Shown here: in pieces, positions 22,509 through 31,344 of the stretch
How positions within the stretch are numbered: the stretch's first letter is position 1
Layout of the letters: every line of letters starts with the position of its first letter
NCBI RefSeq assembly: GCF_024055715.1
Contig: NZ_JAMXMV010000005.1
Location: forward strand, 310,001 to 374,000
From: Actinoallomurus soli
Lineage (GTDB): Bacteria; Actinomycetota; Actinomycetes; Streptosporangiales; Streptosporangiaceae
Reading direction: 5' to 3'
DNA: 64,000 nt
Position numbers and translations under genes: made by a program
Notes under the pieces: generated by a model
Seen by the model: only the letters and a program-made list of their open reading frames with translations
The model's database searches: none
Told to the model about the DNA's origin: nothing

Positions 22509-25241
22509 TCAGCGGAAGAGGTGGACCAGTTCCACTCTCGAGCGGACGCCCAGGCGTACGAAGATGTTGCGCAGGTGGTGGTCGACCGTCCGGGGGCTGA
22601 GGACGAGGCGCGCCGCGATCTCCCGGTTGGTGGCCCCGTCGGCGACCAGCCGGGCGATCTCCTGCTGGTGGGGGGTGAGGTCGTCGGTACGGCGCCGGGC
22701 GCCCGGCTCGGCCGGTTCGCCCGCCGCGCGCAGCTCCGCCTGGGCGCGCTCGGCCCAGAGGGCGGCGCCGCAGTGCTCGAACAGCTGCCGGGCGTCGCGG
22801 AGGTGGCCCCGGGCGGCGCGCGGCCGGCGGCTCCGGCGCAGCCGCCGGCCGTACATGAACTCCGTGCGCGCCAGCTCGAACGCCGAGCCGCCCTGACGAT
22901 GCAGCCGCAGCGCCTCGGTGAAGTGCTCCTCGGCGGCGGCGTCGTCCTCGGCGAGCAGCGCGCGGCAGCGTTCGGCCAGGGCGGCCCGGGCGGGACCGGC
23001 CGAGCTGCGCGCCCAGCGGTCGAACGCCGCCAGGGCGGCCTCCGTCCCCTCCCGGTCGCCGCAGCGGACCGCCGCCTCGACGAGGTCGGGGGTCGCGAGG
23101 ACGCCGGTGAACAGGTCCGCCGGACGGGTTCCGGCCAGCGCGCGCAGGCGGGCCGCGCCCTCCTCGGGGCGGTCCTCCGCAAGGTCGAGGCAGCCGAGGG
23201 CCCAGGCCGCGAACGCCGCGGGGCGGGTCAGGCCGCGTCTCTTCGCCGTCTCGGTGACGCTCTTCGCGCGGGTCCGCGCGGTCTCACGGTCGCCCTGCAC
23301 GGCGGCGAGCAGCGTGAGCATGGCGAGATGGTCGGCGGCGCCGTTCTCCTGGCCGCACGCCCGCGCGGCGCGCAGCCCCTCCAGGCTCACGGCCGTCGCC
23401 GCCGAGAACTCGCCGAGGACCATCTGGGTCAGCGCGAGCGTGCTCAGCGCCCACGGCAGGAGGGCGGCGGTGCCGCGCAGCCGCGCCCGGTTGACCGCCA
23501 TGGTGGCCAGATCCCGCGCCTTGCGGTCCTCCCCGAGCGCGAACGCCGCGAGGCTCGCCCAGGACTTCATCGCGCAGCCGTCCAGGCTCTCGGCGAGCTT
23601 CAGCACCCGCCGGAGCGGGCCGATGGCCTCCTCGTGCCGGCCGCCGAACGTCGCGGCCATCCCGTCGAGATGCGCGAGCATCAGCTCGGTCACCGGCGTG
23701 CGGGCGCCGTCCCGGCCGATCGCGGCCGCCCGCTCGCCGATCCTCCGGTACTGCCGGTGGTCCCCGGCCACGCAGCCGGCCTCCGCCGCGAACATCAGCG
23801 CCAGCACCGCCCGCGTACGGTGCGTCCCGGCCAGCCGGTCGGCGGCGTCGACCAGGATCTGCACCGCCGAGGCCGGCGCGCCGTCGCGCAGCTCGATCTG
23901 CCCGTACAGCAGCCCGGACAGCCCGCGCAGCTCGTCGGACCGCGCGTACGGGCGCGCGGCGCGCAGCAGGGAACGGGCCGTCCGCGTGCGGCCGGCCAGC
24001 CAGGAGTCGGTGGCGGCCGCCAGCAGCCGGACGGCCCTGCCACCGGCGTCTGCGGTCAGCGCGGCGGCCTGCCGCCAGGCCGGCGCGGCGTCCGCGTGCC
24101 GGCCGGACCGGCGCGCCGCGGCCGCCTCGCAGGCCAGTTCCTCGCACAACCGGGCGTCCGGCTCCCCGGCGCTCGCCGCCCGGTGCCGGCTCTGCCGCAA
24201 CCGGTCCTGGTCCAGCACGGCGGCGAGGGCGCGGTGCGCGGCCAGGCGTTCGGTGAGGGAGGCGTCGGCGTACAGGGAGGACCGGACCAGCGGGTCCGTG
24301 GTCTCCACGGTCTCACCGTCCACGCGGATCAGGCCGGATCGCCGGGCCGTCTCCAGCGCCCGCGCGTCGCCGCCCGCGCGGGCGGCCGCACGGGCCAGCG
24401 TCCGCAGCTCCAGCCGCTCGTCGCAGGCGGCCAGCAGCACGACCCGCCTCGCGTCGGGCGGGAGGGCGCCGTAGCGCCGCCGGTGGAGGGCGCGCAGCCG
24501 GCTGTGGACGGGCAGCGCGACCGGGGGCGGTGCCACGCCGGCGAGCTGGTCCGGCGTCAGCGCGGCGGCGAGCTCGGACAGGGCCAGCGGGTTGCCCGCG
24601 GCCAGGTCGATGAGGTCGGCCGCCAGGTCCGTGCCCGGCTCGGCGCCGAGGAGGTCGTCCAGCATGGCGCGGGCCGCCCGGTCACCGAGCGGGCCGAGCC
24701 GCAGCGACGGGACGCCGCACAGGGAGTCCGACACCGCGGGCGCCTCCGGGCCCGCGGTGAGCAGCATGGCGAGCGGCCGGTCACCGGGCCGGCGGGCGGC
24801 GAAGGCGAGCGCCTCCAGCGACACGCGGTCCAGGAGGTGGGCGTCGTCCACCCAGCACAGCACCGGGCCGCCGGCCGTGGCGTCCGTCAGCAGCCGGTGC
24901 ACCGCCGTGCCCACGAGGAACGGCCCCGCCGGCGGAGCCGCGTCCTCTCCGGCCACCGGGGCCAGGGCGGCCGCCTGGGCCGGCGGCAGCCCGCCGATCC
25001 GCTCGGAGACCGGCCACAGCAGCTTGTGCAGGCCCGCGTACGCTAACGCCGTCTCCTGCTCGAAGCCCGACGTGCCGAGGGTGCGGAACGACGCCGCGGC
25101 CCGCCCGAGCATGTGCTCGAGCAGCGCCGTCCGCCCCGTTCCCGGCTCCCCGACGATCGCCAGCGCCGCGCCGTTCCCGTCTCGTACGCGGCTCAGGGTC
25201 TCCTCCACGACCGCGAGCTCGCGCTCCCGCCCATGCAACAC
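22509..25241 (-). CDS. LuxR-type ATPase regulator (LAL family) with variant Walker A
   Basis: A 910-aa LAL regulator. GTG at 25241 is chosen because GGAGGA lies six bases upstream and the product begins MLHGRERELAVVEETL, the usual LAL opening. Walker A reads GEPGTGRT: the conserved lysine is Arg37. Walker B PVLCWVDDAHLLDRVS is intact. The middle is helical and TPR-like, and the C-terminus is a LuxR HTH (LTPHQQEIARLVADGATNRE, LSPRTVDHHLRNIFVRLGV). Loss of the P-loop lysine may weaken nucleotide binding. It is divergent from a PucR-type gene and convergent with the lipase; target unknown. Confidence 0.9.
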   Translation of the reverse strand: MLHGRERELAVVEETLSRVRDGNGAALAIVGEPGTGRTALLEHMLGRAAASFRTLGTSGFEQETALAYAGLHKLLWPVSERIGGLPPAQAAALAPVAGEDAAPPAGPFLVGTAVHRLLTDATAGGPVLCWVDDAHLLDRVSLEALAFAARRPGDRPLAMLLTAGPEAPAVSDSLCGVPSLRLGPLGDRAARAMLDDLLGAEPGTDLAADLIDLAAGNPLALSELAAALTPDQLAGVAPPPVALPVHSRLRALHRRRYGALPPDARRVVLLAACDERLELRTLARAAARAGGDARALETARRSGLIRVDGETVETTDPLVRSSLYADASLTERLAAHRALAAVLDQDRLRQSRHRAASAGEPDARLCEELACEAAAARRSGRHADAAPAWRQAAALTADAGGRAVRLLAAATDSWLAGRTRTARSLLRAARPYARSDELRGLSGLLYGQIELRDGAPASAVQILVDAADRLAGTHRTRAVLALMFAAEAGCVAGDHRQYRRIGERAAAIGRDGARTPVTELMLAHLDGMAATFGGRHEEAIGPLRRVLKLAESLDGCAMKSWASLAAFALGEDRKARDLATMAVNRARLRGTAALLPWALSTLALTQMVLGEFSAATAVSLEGLRAARACGQENGAADHLAMLTLLAAVQGDRETARTRAKSVTETAKRRGLTRPAAFAAWALGCLDLAEDRPEEGAARLRALAGTRPADLFTGVLATPDLVEAAVRCGDREGTEAALAAFDRWARSSAGPARAALAERCRALLAEDDAAAEEHFTEALRLHRQGGSAFELARTEFMYGRRLRRSRRPRAARGHLRDARQLFEHCGAALWAERAQAELRAAGEPAEPGARRRTDDLTPHQQEIARLVADGATNREIAARLVLSPRTVDHHLRNIFVRLGVRSRVELVHLFR

Positions 25242-25453
25242 GAGGGCTCCTCCAAAAAAGGGACGTTCGCGCCCATACGGCAGCAGGCTTCCGGCGGTAA
25301 GTCCAGAGGGCGGTTCGGAACCGGGGCGACGGCACAACACGAAGGCACCCCGCCTGTGCCCGGCCACAGAGCGGACGGCGAGGGCGGCGGGACGCTGGCG
25401 GCCGTGCGCCGGCGGTGGCACGATGAGCGATCACCGGCCCTCGGAGGTGACGT

Positions 25454-26659
25454 GTGGACGCCCGTACCGTCACGACCGGCCACACCGCGGGCGCGCTGAC
25501 CCGCAGGGCGGCCTCACGTCTCGTCGCGCGGCTGCCCGACCTCGCCGACCGGCTGACCGCCGAGATCCTCAGCGGCGACGGCGCCATGCGGCCCCCCGGC
25601 CTGACCGACGACCTGTGGGACGTCTGCCACATCGGCCTGCGGCACGGCATCGAGGCCATCCTCGATCCGAGCAGCCGGCCCGACCTGAGCTGGGCCCGCG
25701 AGCTCGGCCGCCGCCGGGCCGAGCAGGGGCTGCCCCTCGACCAGCTTCTGCGCTCGTACCGGCTGGCGGGCCGGGTGTTCTGGGAGTCGCTCGTCGAGGT
25801 CGCCGCGCAGCAGGACCCCGACCAGCTGCCCGCCCTGGCCCACCACGCCGTACGGGTCTGGCAGACCATCGACCAGCAGTCGAGCGTCGCCGCGGAGGCG
25901 TACCGCCGCACCGAGTTCGAACTGCTCCGGCGCGACGAGGAGCAGGTGCAGGCCATCGTCGACGCGCTGCTGGAGGGCCGCGGCGCGGACGGGCGGCTGC
26001 TCGCGGCCGCGACGACCGTGCTCGGCCTGCCGGCGCGCGGCCGGTTCGCCGTGGCGGTGCTCCGGCAGGACGACGCGCTGAGCCGGCCCGTCGCCGGCCG
26101 CCCCGAGACGGCCGGCGGGATCCGTTTCCTGTGGCGGCTGCGCGCCGACGCCCGGATCGCCGTGGTCGACCTCGGCGACGCGGACCTGGACGACCTGGCC
26201 GAGGTGCTGCGCGTGCACGCCTGCCACCACGCCGGCCTGAGCCCGGTCGTCGACTCGCCCGCCGACCTGGGCCACGCCCGGTGGCTCGCCGAGCTCGCGC
26301 TGCGCACCTGCCGGTCGCCGCGCCAGGAGGTGGCCCGTCTGGACCGGCGGCTGCCGGCGGCGCTCGTGGTCTCCCAGCCGGAGCTGGCCGAGCACCTGCG
26401 GCGTTCGGTCCTCGACGGTCTGACCGCGCTCGACCCGGCGAAGCGGGGCCTGCTGCTGGAGACCCTGGACGCCTGGCTGGAGTGCGGCGGGTCGGCGACC
26501 GCGGCGGCGCGGCGCCTGTACTGCCATCCCAACACGGTGCTCAACCGGCTGCGCCACCTCGAACGGATCTCCGGCCGTTCGACCTCCCGGCCCCTCGACC
26601 TGGTCGAACTCGTCCTCGCCCGCCACGCCCTGCACCGGATCGACGGCAACCCGGCCTGA
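25454..26659 (+). CDS. PucR/CdaR-type transcriptional regulator
   Basis: A 401-aa protein with the N-terminal RsbRD-like helical domain often seen in these regulators (RLPDLADRLTAEILSGDGAM, LGRRRAEQGLPLDQLLRSYR) and the C-terminal PucR HTH (LLLETLDAWLECGGSATAAA, LYCHPNTVLNRLRHLERISG). The GTG start has GGAGG six bases upstream. PucR-type regulators activate purine, amino-acid or polyketide genes; the inducer is unknown here. It is divergent from the second LAL gene and 34 bp upstream of hrpB in the same direction. Confidence 0.87.
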   Translation: MDARTVTTGHTAGALTRRAASRLVARLPDLADRLTAEILSGDGAMRPPGLTDDLWDVCHIGLRHGIEAILDPSSRPDLSWARELGRRRAEQGLPLDQLLRSYRLAGRVFWESLVEVAAQQDPDQLPALAHHAVRVWQTIDQQSSVAAEAYRRTEFELLRRDEEQVQAIVDALLEGRGADGRLLAAATTVLGLPARGRFAVAVLRQDDALSRPVAGRPETAGGIRFLWRLRADARIAVVDLGDADLDDLAEVLRVHACHHAGLSPVVDSPADLGHARWLAELALRTCRSPRQEVARLDRRLPAALVVSQPELAEHLRRSVLDGLTALDPAKRGLLLETLDAWLECGGSATAAARRLYCHPNTVLNRLRHLERISGRSTSRPLDLVELVLARHALHRIDGNPA

Positions 26660-26693
26660 CGGGCACCGCCCGCGGGTCCGCCACACTGGTGGG

Positions 26694-29093
26694 GTGCGTT
26701 CGTCCGACCTGCCCGTCTCCACCGCCCTGCCGGAACTGCGCGCCGTCCTCGACACGGCCGGGACGGCGGTGCTGGCCGCGCCGCCGGGAACCGGCAAGAC
26801 CACCCTCGTGCCGCTCGCCCTGGCGGAGACCGGCCGCCGGGTGATCGTGGCCGAGCCCCGCCGGCTCGCCGCGCGCGCCGCCGCACGCCGGATGGCCTGG
26901 ATGCTCGGCGAGCCGGTCGGCGAACGCGTCGGGTACGCCATCCGCGGCGAGCGCCGGCCGGGCAGCGCCGTCGAGGTCGTCACGACCGGCGTGCTGCTGC
27001 GCCGCCTGCAGCACGACCCCGACATTCGTGCGGACGTCGTCATCCTCGACGAGTGCCACGAGCGCCACCTCGACGCCGACACCGCGTTCGCGTTCCTCCT
27101 CGACGTCCGCGCCACCCTGCGCCCCGACCTCGGCCTCGTCGCGGCGTCCGCGACCGCCGACACCGGGCCGTGGGCGGAGCTGATGGGCGGCGCCCCGGTG
27201 GTCGCCGCGGACGGCGCCGCGCACCCGGTCGAGGTGGTCTGGGCACCGCCGCCCCGTCCCGTACGCCCGCCGCACGGCCTGTCCGTCGACCCGGCGCTGC
27301 TCGACCACGTCGCGGCCACGGTCCGCCGGGCGCTGGCCGAGCGGGACGGCGACGTGCTGTGCTTCCTGCCCGGCGCCGCCGAGATCGACCGGGTCGCGCG
27401 GGCCCTCGGCGACCGGCGCGTGCTGCGCCTGCACGGCCGCGCCCCCGCCGAGGTGCAGGAGGAGGTCCTGCGCGGCCCGGACGGCGGCCGGCGCGTCGTC
27501 CTGGCGACGGCGGTCGCCGAGTCGAGCCTGACCGTGCCGGGCGTACGCGTCGTCGTGGACGCCGGGCTGTCACGGGAGCCCCGCACCGACCACGCGCGCG
27601 GGCTCGGCGCGCTGACCACCGTACGGGCGTCGCGGGCCGCCGCCGACCAGCGGGCCGGGCGCGCCGGACGGGAGGCGCCGGGAACGGTGTACCGGTGCTG
27701 GTCGCAGGCCGAGCACGACCGGTTGCCCGAGCGCCCGCGGCCGGAGATCACGCTCGCCGACCTGACCGGGTTCGCGCTGGAGGCGGCGTGCTGGGGCGAT
27801 CCGGACGCCACCGGCCTCGCGCTGCTGGACGCCCCGCCGCCCGCCGCGATGCGCGCCGCCCGCGACACGCTGCGGGCGATCGGCGCGGTGGACGACGACG
27901 GGAGGGTCACCGGCCGGGGCCGGAGGATGGCCCGCGCCGGCGTCCACCCTCGCCTGGCCCGCGCCCTCCTCGACGGGGCCGGGCACGTCGGCGCGCGGGC
28001 CGCCGAGGTGGTGGCGGTGCTGTCCGACCAGCAGCGCGCGGACGAGGACCTCATCCGGCAGTGGCGCGGCCTGCGGGGCGACCCGCGGTGGCGGGACGAG
28101 GCGCGCCGGCTGCGGCGCGCCGTCCCCGACGCCCCCGACTCCGGGCCGGACGACGAGACGACGGCGGGCGTGGTCGTCGCCCTCGCCTTCCCCGAGCGGG
28201 TCGCCCGCGCCCGTACGGGCGGCGGATACCTGATGGCCTCCGGGACCGCCGCCGAACCCGCCAGGGGCTCCGCGCTCGGCGGCGCCGAGTGGCTGGCCAT
28301 CGCCGTCGCCGACCGGCCCCCGGGCGCGCCCGCCGCGCGGATCCGCCAGGCGGTGCCCATCGACGAGGAGACGGCCCGGCTGGCGGTCGGCGCGGTGGTG
28401 GAGGAGGAGGTCGCCTGGCGCGGCGACGTCGTCGCACGCCGCGTCGAACGGCTCGGCGCGATCGAACTGTCGGCCGTGCCCCTGCCGGACCCGGACCCCG
28501 GCCTCGTACGCGCGGCGCTGCGCGAGGGCCTGCGCCGCGAGGGACTCGGCCTGCTGAGGTGGACCCGCGAGGCGGAGGAACTGCGCGCCCGGCTGGCGTT
28601 CTGCCACCGCGTCCTCGGCCCGCCGTGGCCGGCCGTGGACGACGACGCCCTGCTCGCCACCCTCGACCCGGCCGCGAGCGGAGCCCGGAGCCGCGCCGAC
28701 CTGGCGCGCCTCGACGTGACCGCGCTGCTGCGCGGCCTGCTCCCGTGGGAGTGCGCCGCCCGGCTCGACGAGGTCGCCCCCGAACGCGTCACGGTGCCGA
28801 GCGGGTCACGGATCCGGATCGACTACTCCGGCGAGCGGCCGGTGCTGGCCGCCAAGCTGCAGGAGCTGTTCGGCTGGACCGAGACGCCGCGCGTCGCCGG
28901 GGTGCCGCTGCTCGTCCACCTGCTGTCGCCCGCCGGCCGTCCCGCCGCCGTGACCGCCGACCTGGCCTCCTTCTGGCACGAGGGCTACCGGGCCGTCCGC
29001 GCCGAGTTGCGCGGCCGCTACCCCCGCCACCCCTGGCCCGAGGACCCCGCGACGGCGGAGCCCACGAGGAAGGCGAACCCCCGCCGCCGCTGA
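26694..29093 (+). CDS. hrpB: ATP-dependent helicase HrpB
   Basis: A 799-aa DEAH-type SF2 helicase. Motif I is APPGTGKTTLVPLAL (about residue 30), motif II is VVILDECHERHLDAD (DECH), motif III is VAASATADTGPW, motif VI is QRAGRAGREAPGTVYRCW. The HrpB-specific C-terminal region follows, ending in the family-typical YRAVRAELRGRYPRHPWPED. Length matches HrpB (about 800-840 aa). RNA-helicase activity is expected but its cellular role is poorly defined. The GTG start lies 34 bp after the PucR gene. Confidence 0.93.
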   Translation: MRSSDLPVSTALPELRAVLDTAGTAVLAAPPGTGKTTLVPLALAETGRRVIVAEPRRLAARAAARRMAWMLGEPVGERVGYAIRGERRPGSAVEVVTTGVLLRRLQHDPDIRADVVILDECHERHLDADTAFAFLLDVRATLRPDLGLVAASATADTGPWAELMGGAPVVAADGAAHPVEVVWAPPPRPVRPPHGLSVDPALLDHVAATVRRALAERDGDVLCFLPGAAEIDRVARALGDRRVLRLHGRAPAEVQEEVLRGPDGGRRVVLATAVAESSLTVPGVRVVVDAGLSREPRTDHARGLGALTTVRASRAAADQRAGRAGREAPGTVYRCWSQAEHDRLPERPRPEITLADLTGFALEAACWGDPDATGLALLDAPPPAAMRAARDTLRAIGAVDDDGRVTGRGRRMARAGVHPRLARALLDGAGHVGARAAEVVAVLSDQQRADEDLIRQWRGLRGDPRWRDEARRLRRAVPDAPDSGPDDETTAGVVVALAFPERVARARTGGGYLMASGTAAEPARGSALGGAEWLAIAVADRPPGAPAARIRQAVPIDEETARLAVGAVVEEEVAWRGDVVARRVERLGAIELSAVPLPDPDPGLVRAALREGLRREGLGLLRWTREAEELRARLAFCHRVLGPPWPAVDDDALLATLDPAASGARSRADLARLDVTALLRGLLPWECAARLDEVAPERVTVPSGSRIRIDYSGERPVLAAKLQELFGWTETPRVAGVPLLVHLLSPAGRPAAVTADLASFWHEGYRAVRAELRGRYPRHPWPEDPATAEPTRKANPRRR

Positions 29094-29141
29094 CCCGGCC
29101 GCAACCGTTGTGACCACTTGATCTCCGTGCGGTGCCCGGCC

Positions 29142-29219
29142 ACGGCGAAGCTGAACGCCCGCGACCGCGCCCAGCTCGTGATCATCGCCTACCGGTCGGG
29201 TCTGGTCGAGCCGTACTGA
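29142..29219 (+). pseudogene. C-terminal remnant of a NarL/LuxR response regulator
   Basis: One frame reads AKLNARDRAQLVIIAYRSGL-VEPY and stops at 29217-29219. This is the last helix and tail of a NarL-type HTH, where functional genes have a string such as AKLGARDRAQLV. Upstream of about 29139 the similarity ends and neither the recognition helix nor a receiver domain is present, so only about 25 codons of a former gene survive. It sits in the 335-bp gap between hrpB and the MFS gene. Confidence 0.55.
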
Positions 29220-29292
29220 CCCCGAGGCCGGCGTCGAGGACTCTCGTCGCCGGGACGACGGAGATCCTCGGCACAAGTCCGCGGCCGGGCGC

Positions 29293-29329
29293 TAAGGTGG
29301 CGGTGTGTTCGTTCCCTGTGTCTAGACAC
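29293..29329 (+). promoter_or_regulatory. possible leaderless micro-ORF and palindrome upstream of the MFS gene
   Basis: A TAAGGT hexamer (29293-29298) fits a -10. Six bases on, GTG at 29305 opens a frame encoding MFVPCV and stopping at 29325. GTGTCTAGACAC (29318-29329), a perfect 12-bp palindrome, overlaps the stop. The MFS gene starts about 100 bp downstream. The elements are seen; any attenuation or repression role is speculative. The rest of the gap (29220-29292 and 29330-29428) holds nothing I can assign. Confidence 0.25.
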
Positions 29330-29428
29330 CGCTCCTGACCGCGCCGCCACGGTCGCGCGGTCCTTCGGTGTCCCCTGACGCTCCCGGCGCCGACTGCGTG
29401 CGCGCCGGTCCCCCCGAGGAACGTTCCC

Positions 29429-30640
29429 GTGTCTTCCCCCTCCCTCTCGTACGCCGCCGTCCTGCGCGCCCCGTACGCTCGGCGCACCTTCGGCGCCGCG
29501 CTGCTGGGACGCCTCTCGTACGGCATGGTCCCGCTGTCCCTGACGCTGGCGGTGGCCGGCGCGACCGGCTCGTACGCCACGGCCGGCGCCGCCGTCGCGC
29601 TGTTCGGGCTGGCCATCTCGGTGCTGTCCCCGGTGCGCGCCCGGCTGATCGACCGGTACGGGCCCCGGCGCGCGCTGCCGCCGATGGCGGCCGGGTACGC
29701 GCTACTGCTGGCGGCCCTCGCGCTCGTCACCGTGCGGCATCACGTTCCCGCGGCCACGGTCGCCGTCCTGGCGCTCGGGGCGGGCGTGTTCCCGCCGCCG
29801 CTCGGCCCGGTCATGCGCACGCTGTGGAGCGATCTGCTGCCCGACCGGCGGCTGCTCCAGCGCGCGTACAGCCTGGACACCGTCGCGGAGGAGTTGCTGT
29901 TCGTGACGGGGCCGCTGCTGGCGGGCCTGTTCGCCGCGCTCCTCGACCCGGCCGTGGGAGTGGCCGTCAGCGCGGGGCTCGTCCTCGCCGGGACCATCGC
30001 CCTGGTCTCGTCACCGGTCGCCCGGTCCCGGAGCGGCGGCGCGGTCGCGGCCGAGGACGACCTCACGCCGCACCGGCCGCGCGGAGGCTCCTTCGGCGGG
30101 CTCGGGCGGCCGGTCGCCCTGTCGGCGGGGATCGGCATGTGCCTGGGCGCGCTCGGCCTGCTGGTGGTCGCCTTCGCCGCCCGTCGCCACGAGGCCGCCG
30201 GGGCCGCGTGGGTCGAGGCGGCGCTCTCCGTCGGGAGCGCGGCCGGCGGCCTGGCGTACGGGTCGCTCTCCTGGCGGGCGGCGGCGCGGGTGCGGCTCCC
30301 GCTGCTGACCACCGCCCTCGCGGTGCCGCTCGCGGTCGCCGGCGTGGCACCGGGCCTGTACGTGCTGTCGGCGGTGGCCTGCGTCGCGGGGCTGTTCGTC
30401 GCGCCCGCGCTGACGACGGCGTACCTGCTCGCGGAGGAGTCCGCCGCCCCCGGCGGCCGTACCCGGGCGGGCACCTGGGTCAACACCGCGTTCAACGCCG
30501 GGTCCTCGGCCGGTGCGGCGGCGGTCGGTCAGCTGGTCGGCCGGCTGCCGCTCGGGTGGTGCTTCGCGGCGGCGGCGGCTCCGGCGTTGCTGCTCGCGCT
30601 GACCGCGCTGGCGCGCCGGGGCGGGCCGGCCCGCTCCTGA
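29429..30640 (+). CDS. MFS transporter
   Basis: A 403-aa, about 12-TM facilitator. It opens YAAVLRAPYARRTFGAALLG, has motif A-like LSPVRARLIDRYGPRRAL after TM2, and a hydrophilic central loop (ARSRSGGAVAAEDDLTPHRP). This resembles actinobacterial MFS proteins of the efflux/unknown-substrate group. The GTG start follows GAGGAACGTTCCC. A strong hairpin with a T-run ends the transcript. No functional partner is adjacent; substrate unknown. Confidence 0.87.
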   Translation: MSSPSLSYAAVLRAPYARRTFGAALLGRLSYGMVPLSLTLAVAGATGSYATAGAAVALFGLAISVLSPVRARLIDRYGPRRALPPMAAGYALLLAALALVTVRHHVPAATVAVLALGAGVFPPPLGPVMRTLWSDLLPDRRLLQRAYSLDTVAEELLFVTGPLLAGLFAALLDPAVGVAVSAGLVLAGTIALVSSPVARSRSGGAVAAEDDLTPHRPRGGSFGGLGRPVALSAGIGMCLGALGLLVVAFAARRHEAAGAAWVEAALSVGSAAGGLAYGSLSWRAAARVRLPLLTTALAVPLAVAGVAPGLYVLSAVACVAGLFVAPALTTAYLLAEESAAPGGRTRAGTWVNTAFNAGSSAGAAAVGQLVGRLPLGWCFAAAAAPALLLALTALARRGGPARS

Positions 30641-30646
30641 GCGCGA

Positions 30647-30675
30647 GGGCTCCCGGCGGTCCTCGCCGGGAGCCC
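30647..30675 (+). terminator. Rho-independent terminator
   Basis: GGGCTCCCGGCG pairs perfectly with CGCCGGGAGCCC over a five-base loop and is followed by GGCTTTTCC, a classic intrinsic terminator six bases after the MFS stop. Confidence 0.85.
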
Positions 30676-30789
30676 GGCTTTTCCCCGGACGAATTCCTGT
30701 GAAGTGGCGAATGCGATGCGGCCTGGTCTGATCTCATACCGGAGTGGGAGGACCGCGTACGGTCACGGCCGAGTAGAGAGGGGTGTCTG

Positions 30790-31344
30790 GTGCCCACCGG
30801 GTCACGGCCATCGCCGCGGCGCAGAACGGAGTCGCGAGATCGCGCCCGTTTTGTGGCGATAAGGAACGATGAAAGGTTCGCCATCCTGAAGGGGAGATCC
30901 CGGAGATTAGCGCTGATCATCCTTTCGACGTTCCTCGGGTGGTATTTCCTCTATGTCCTGGCGGCGGCCTTCGCTCGCGACGTCATGGCGTACCGGCTCT
31001 TCGGGAACGTCAACGTCGCGCTCGTGTCCGGGCTGTTGCAGTTCGTCGCGGTGTTCGTGCTCGCCTGGCGCTACACGCGCCATGCCCGGGCGGTGCTCGA
31101 CCCCCTCGCAGCCCAGATCGTCGCGGACGCGGAGGAACGCGTCGACGAGGCGGTCCACCGCCGCGCGGCGGGCTCGTCCGCCGTCTCGTACGGCACCGCG
31201 TTCGGCGATGAGCGGCCGTACCTGGGGCCCACGCCGCCGGACGGCACGACGTCGTATCCGGGCCCCACGCCGCCGGACGGGATGGTCGCGTACCCGGGGC
31301 CGACACCCCCGGACGGTATGCCGCTGACGGGAGGGACGCGATGA
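30790..31344 (+). CDS. DUF485 membrane protein, small partner of the symporter
   Basis: A 184-aa protein with a DUF485 core: a basic N-terminus, FVAIRNDERFAILKGRSRRL, then two membrane segments (LALIILSTFLGWYFLYVLAA and VNVALVSGLLQFVAVFVLAW). DUF485 proteins (YjcH in E. coli) are encoded with ActP-type acetate symporters, as here: the stop overlaps the next start (ATGA). Residues about 143-178 are three repeats of a PGPTPPDG motif, an extension most DUF485 proteins lack. The GTG start has AGAGGGG upstream. It probably assists or stabilises the symporter. Confidence 0.85.
   Translation: MPTGSRPSPRRRTESRDRARFVAIRNDERFAILKGRSRRLALIILSTFLGWYFLYVLAAAFARDVMAYRLFGNVNVALVSGLLQFVAVFVLAWRYTRHARAVLDPLAAQIVADAEERVDEAVHRRAAGSSAVSYGTAFGDERPYLGPTPPDGTTSYPGPTPPDGMVAYPGPTPPDGMPLTGGTR
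31219..31323 (+). repeat. 36-bp tandem repeat x3 encoding PGPTPPDG units
   Basis: Three in-frame 36-base units begin at 31219, 31255 and 31291 (the last slightly shortened), each encoding Y-x-GPTPPDG plus two or three variable residues. They make up the cytoplasmic tail of the DUF485 protein. Confidence 0.8.
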
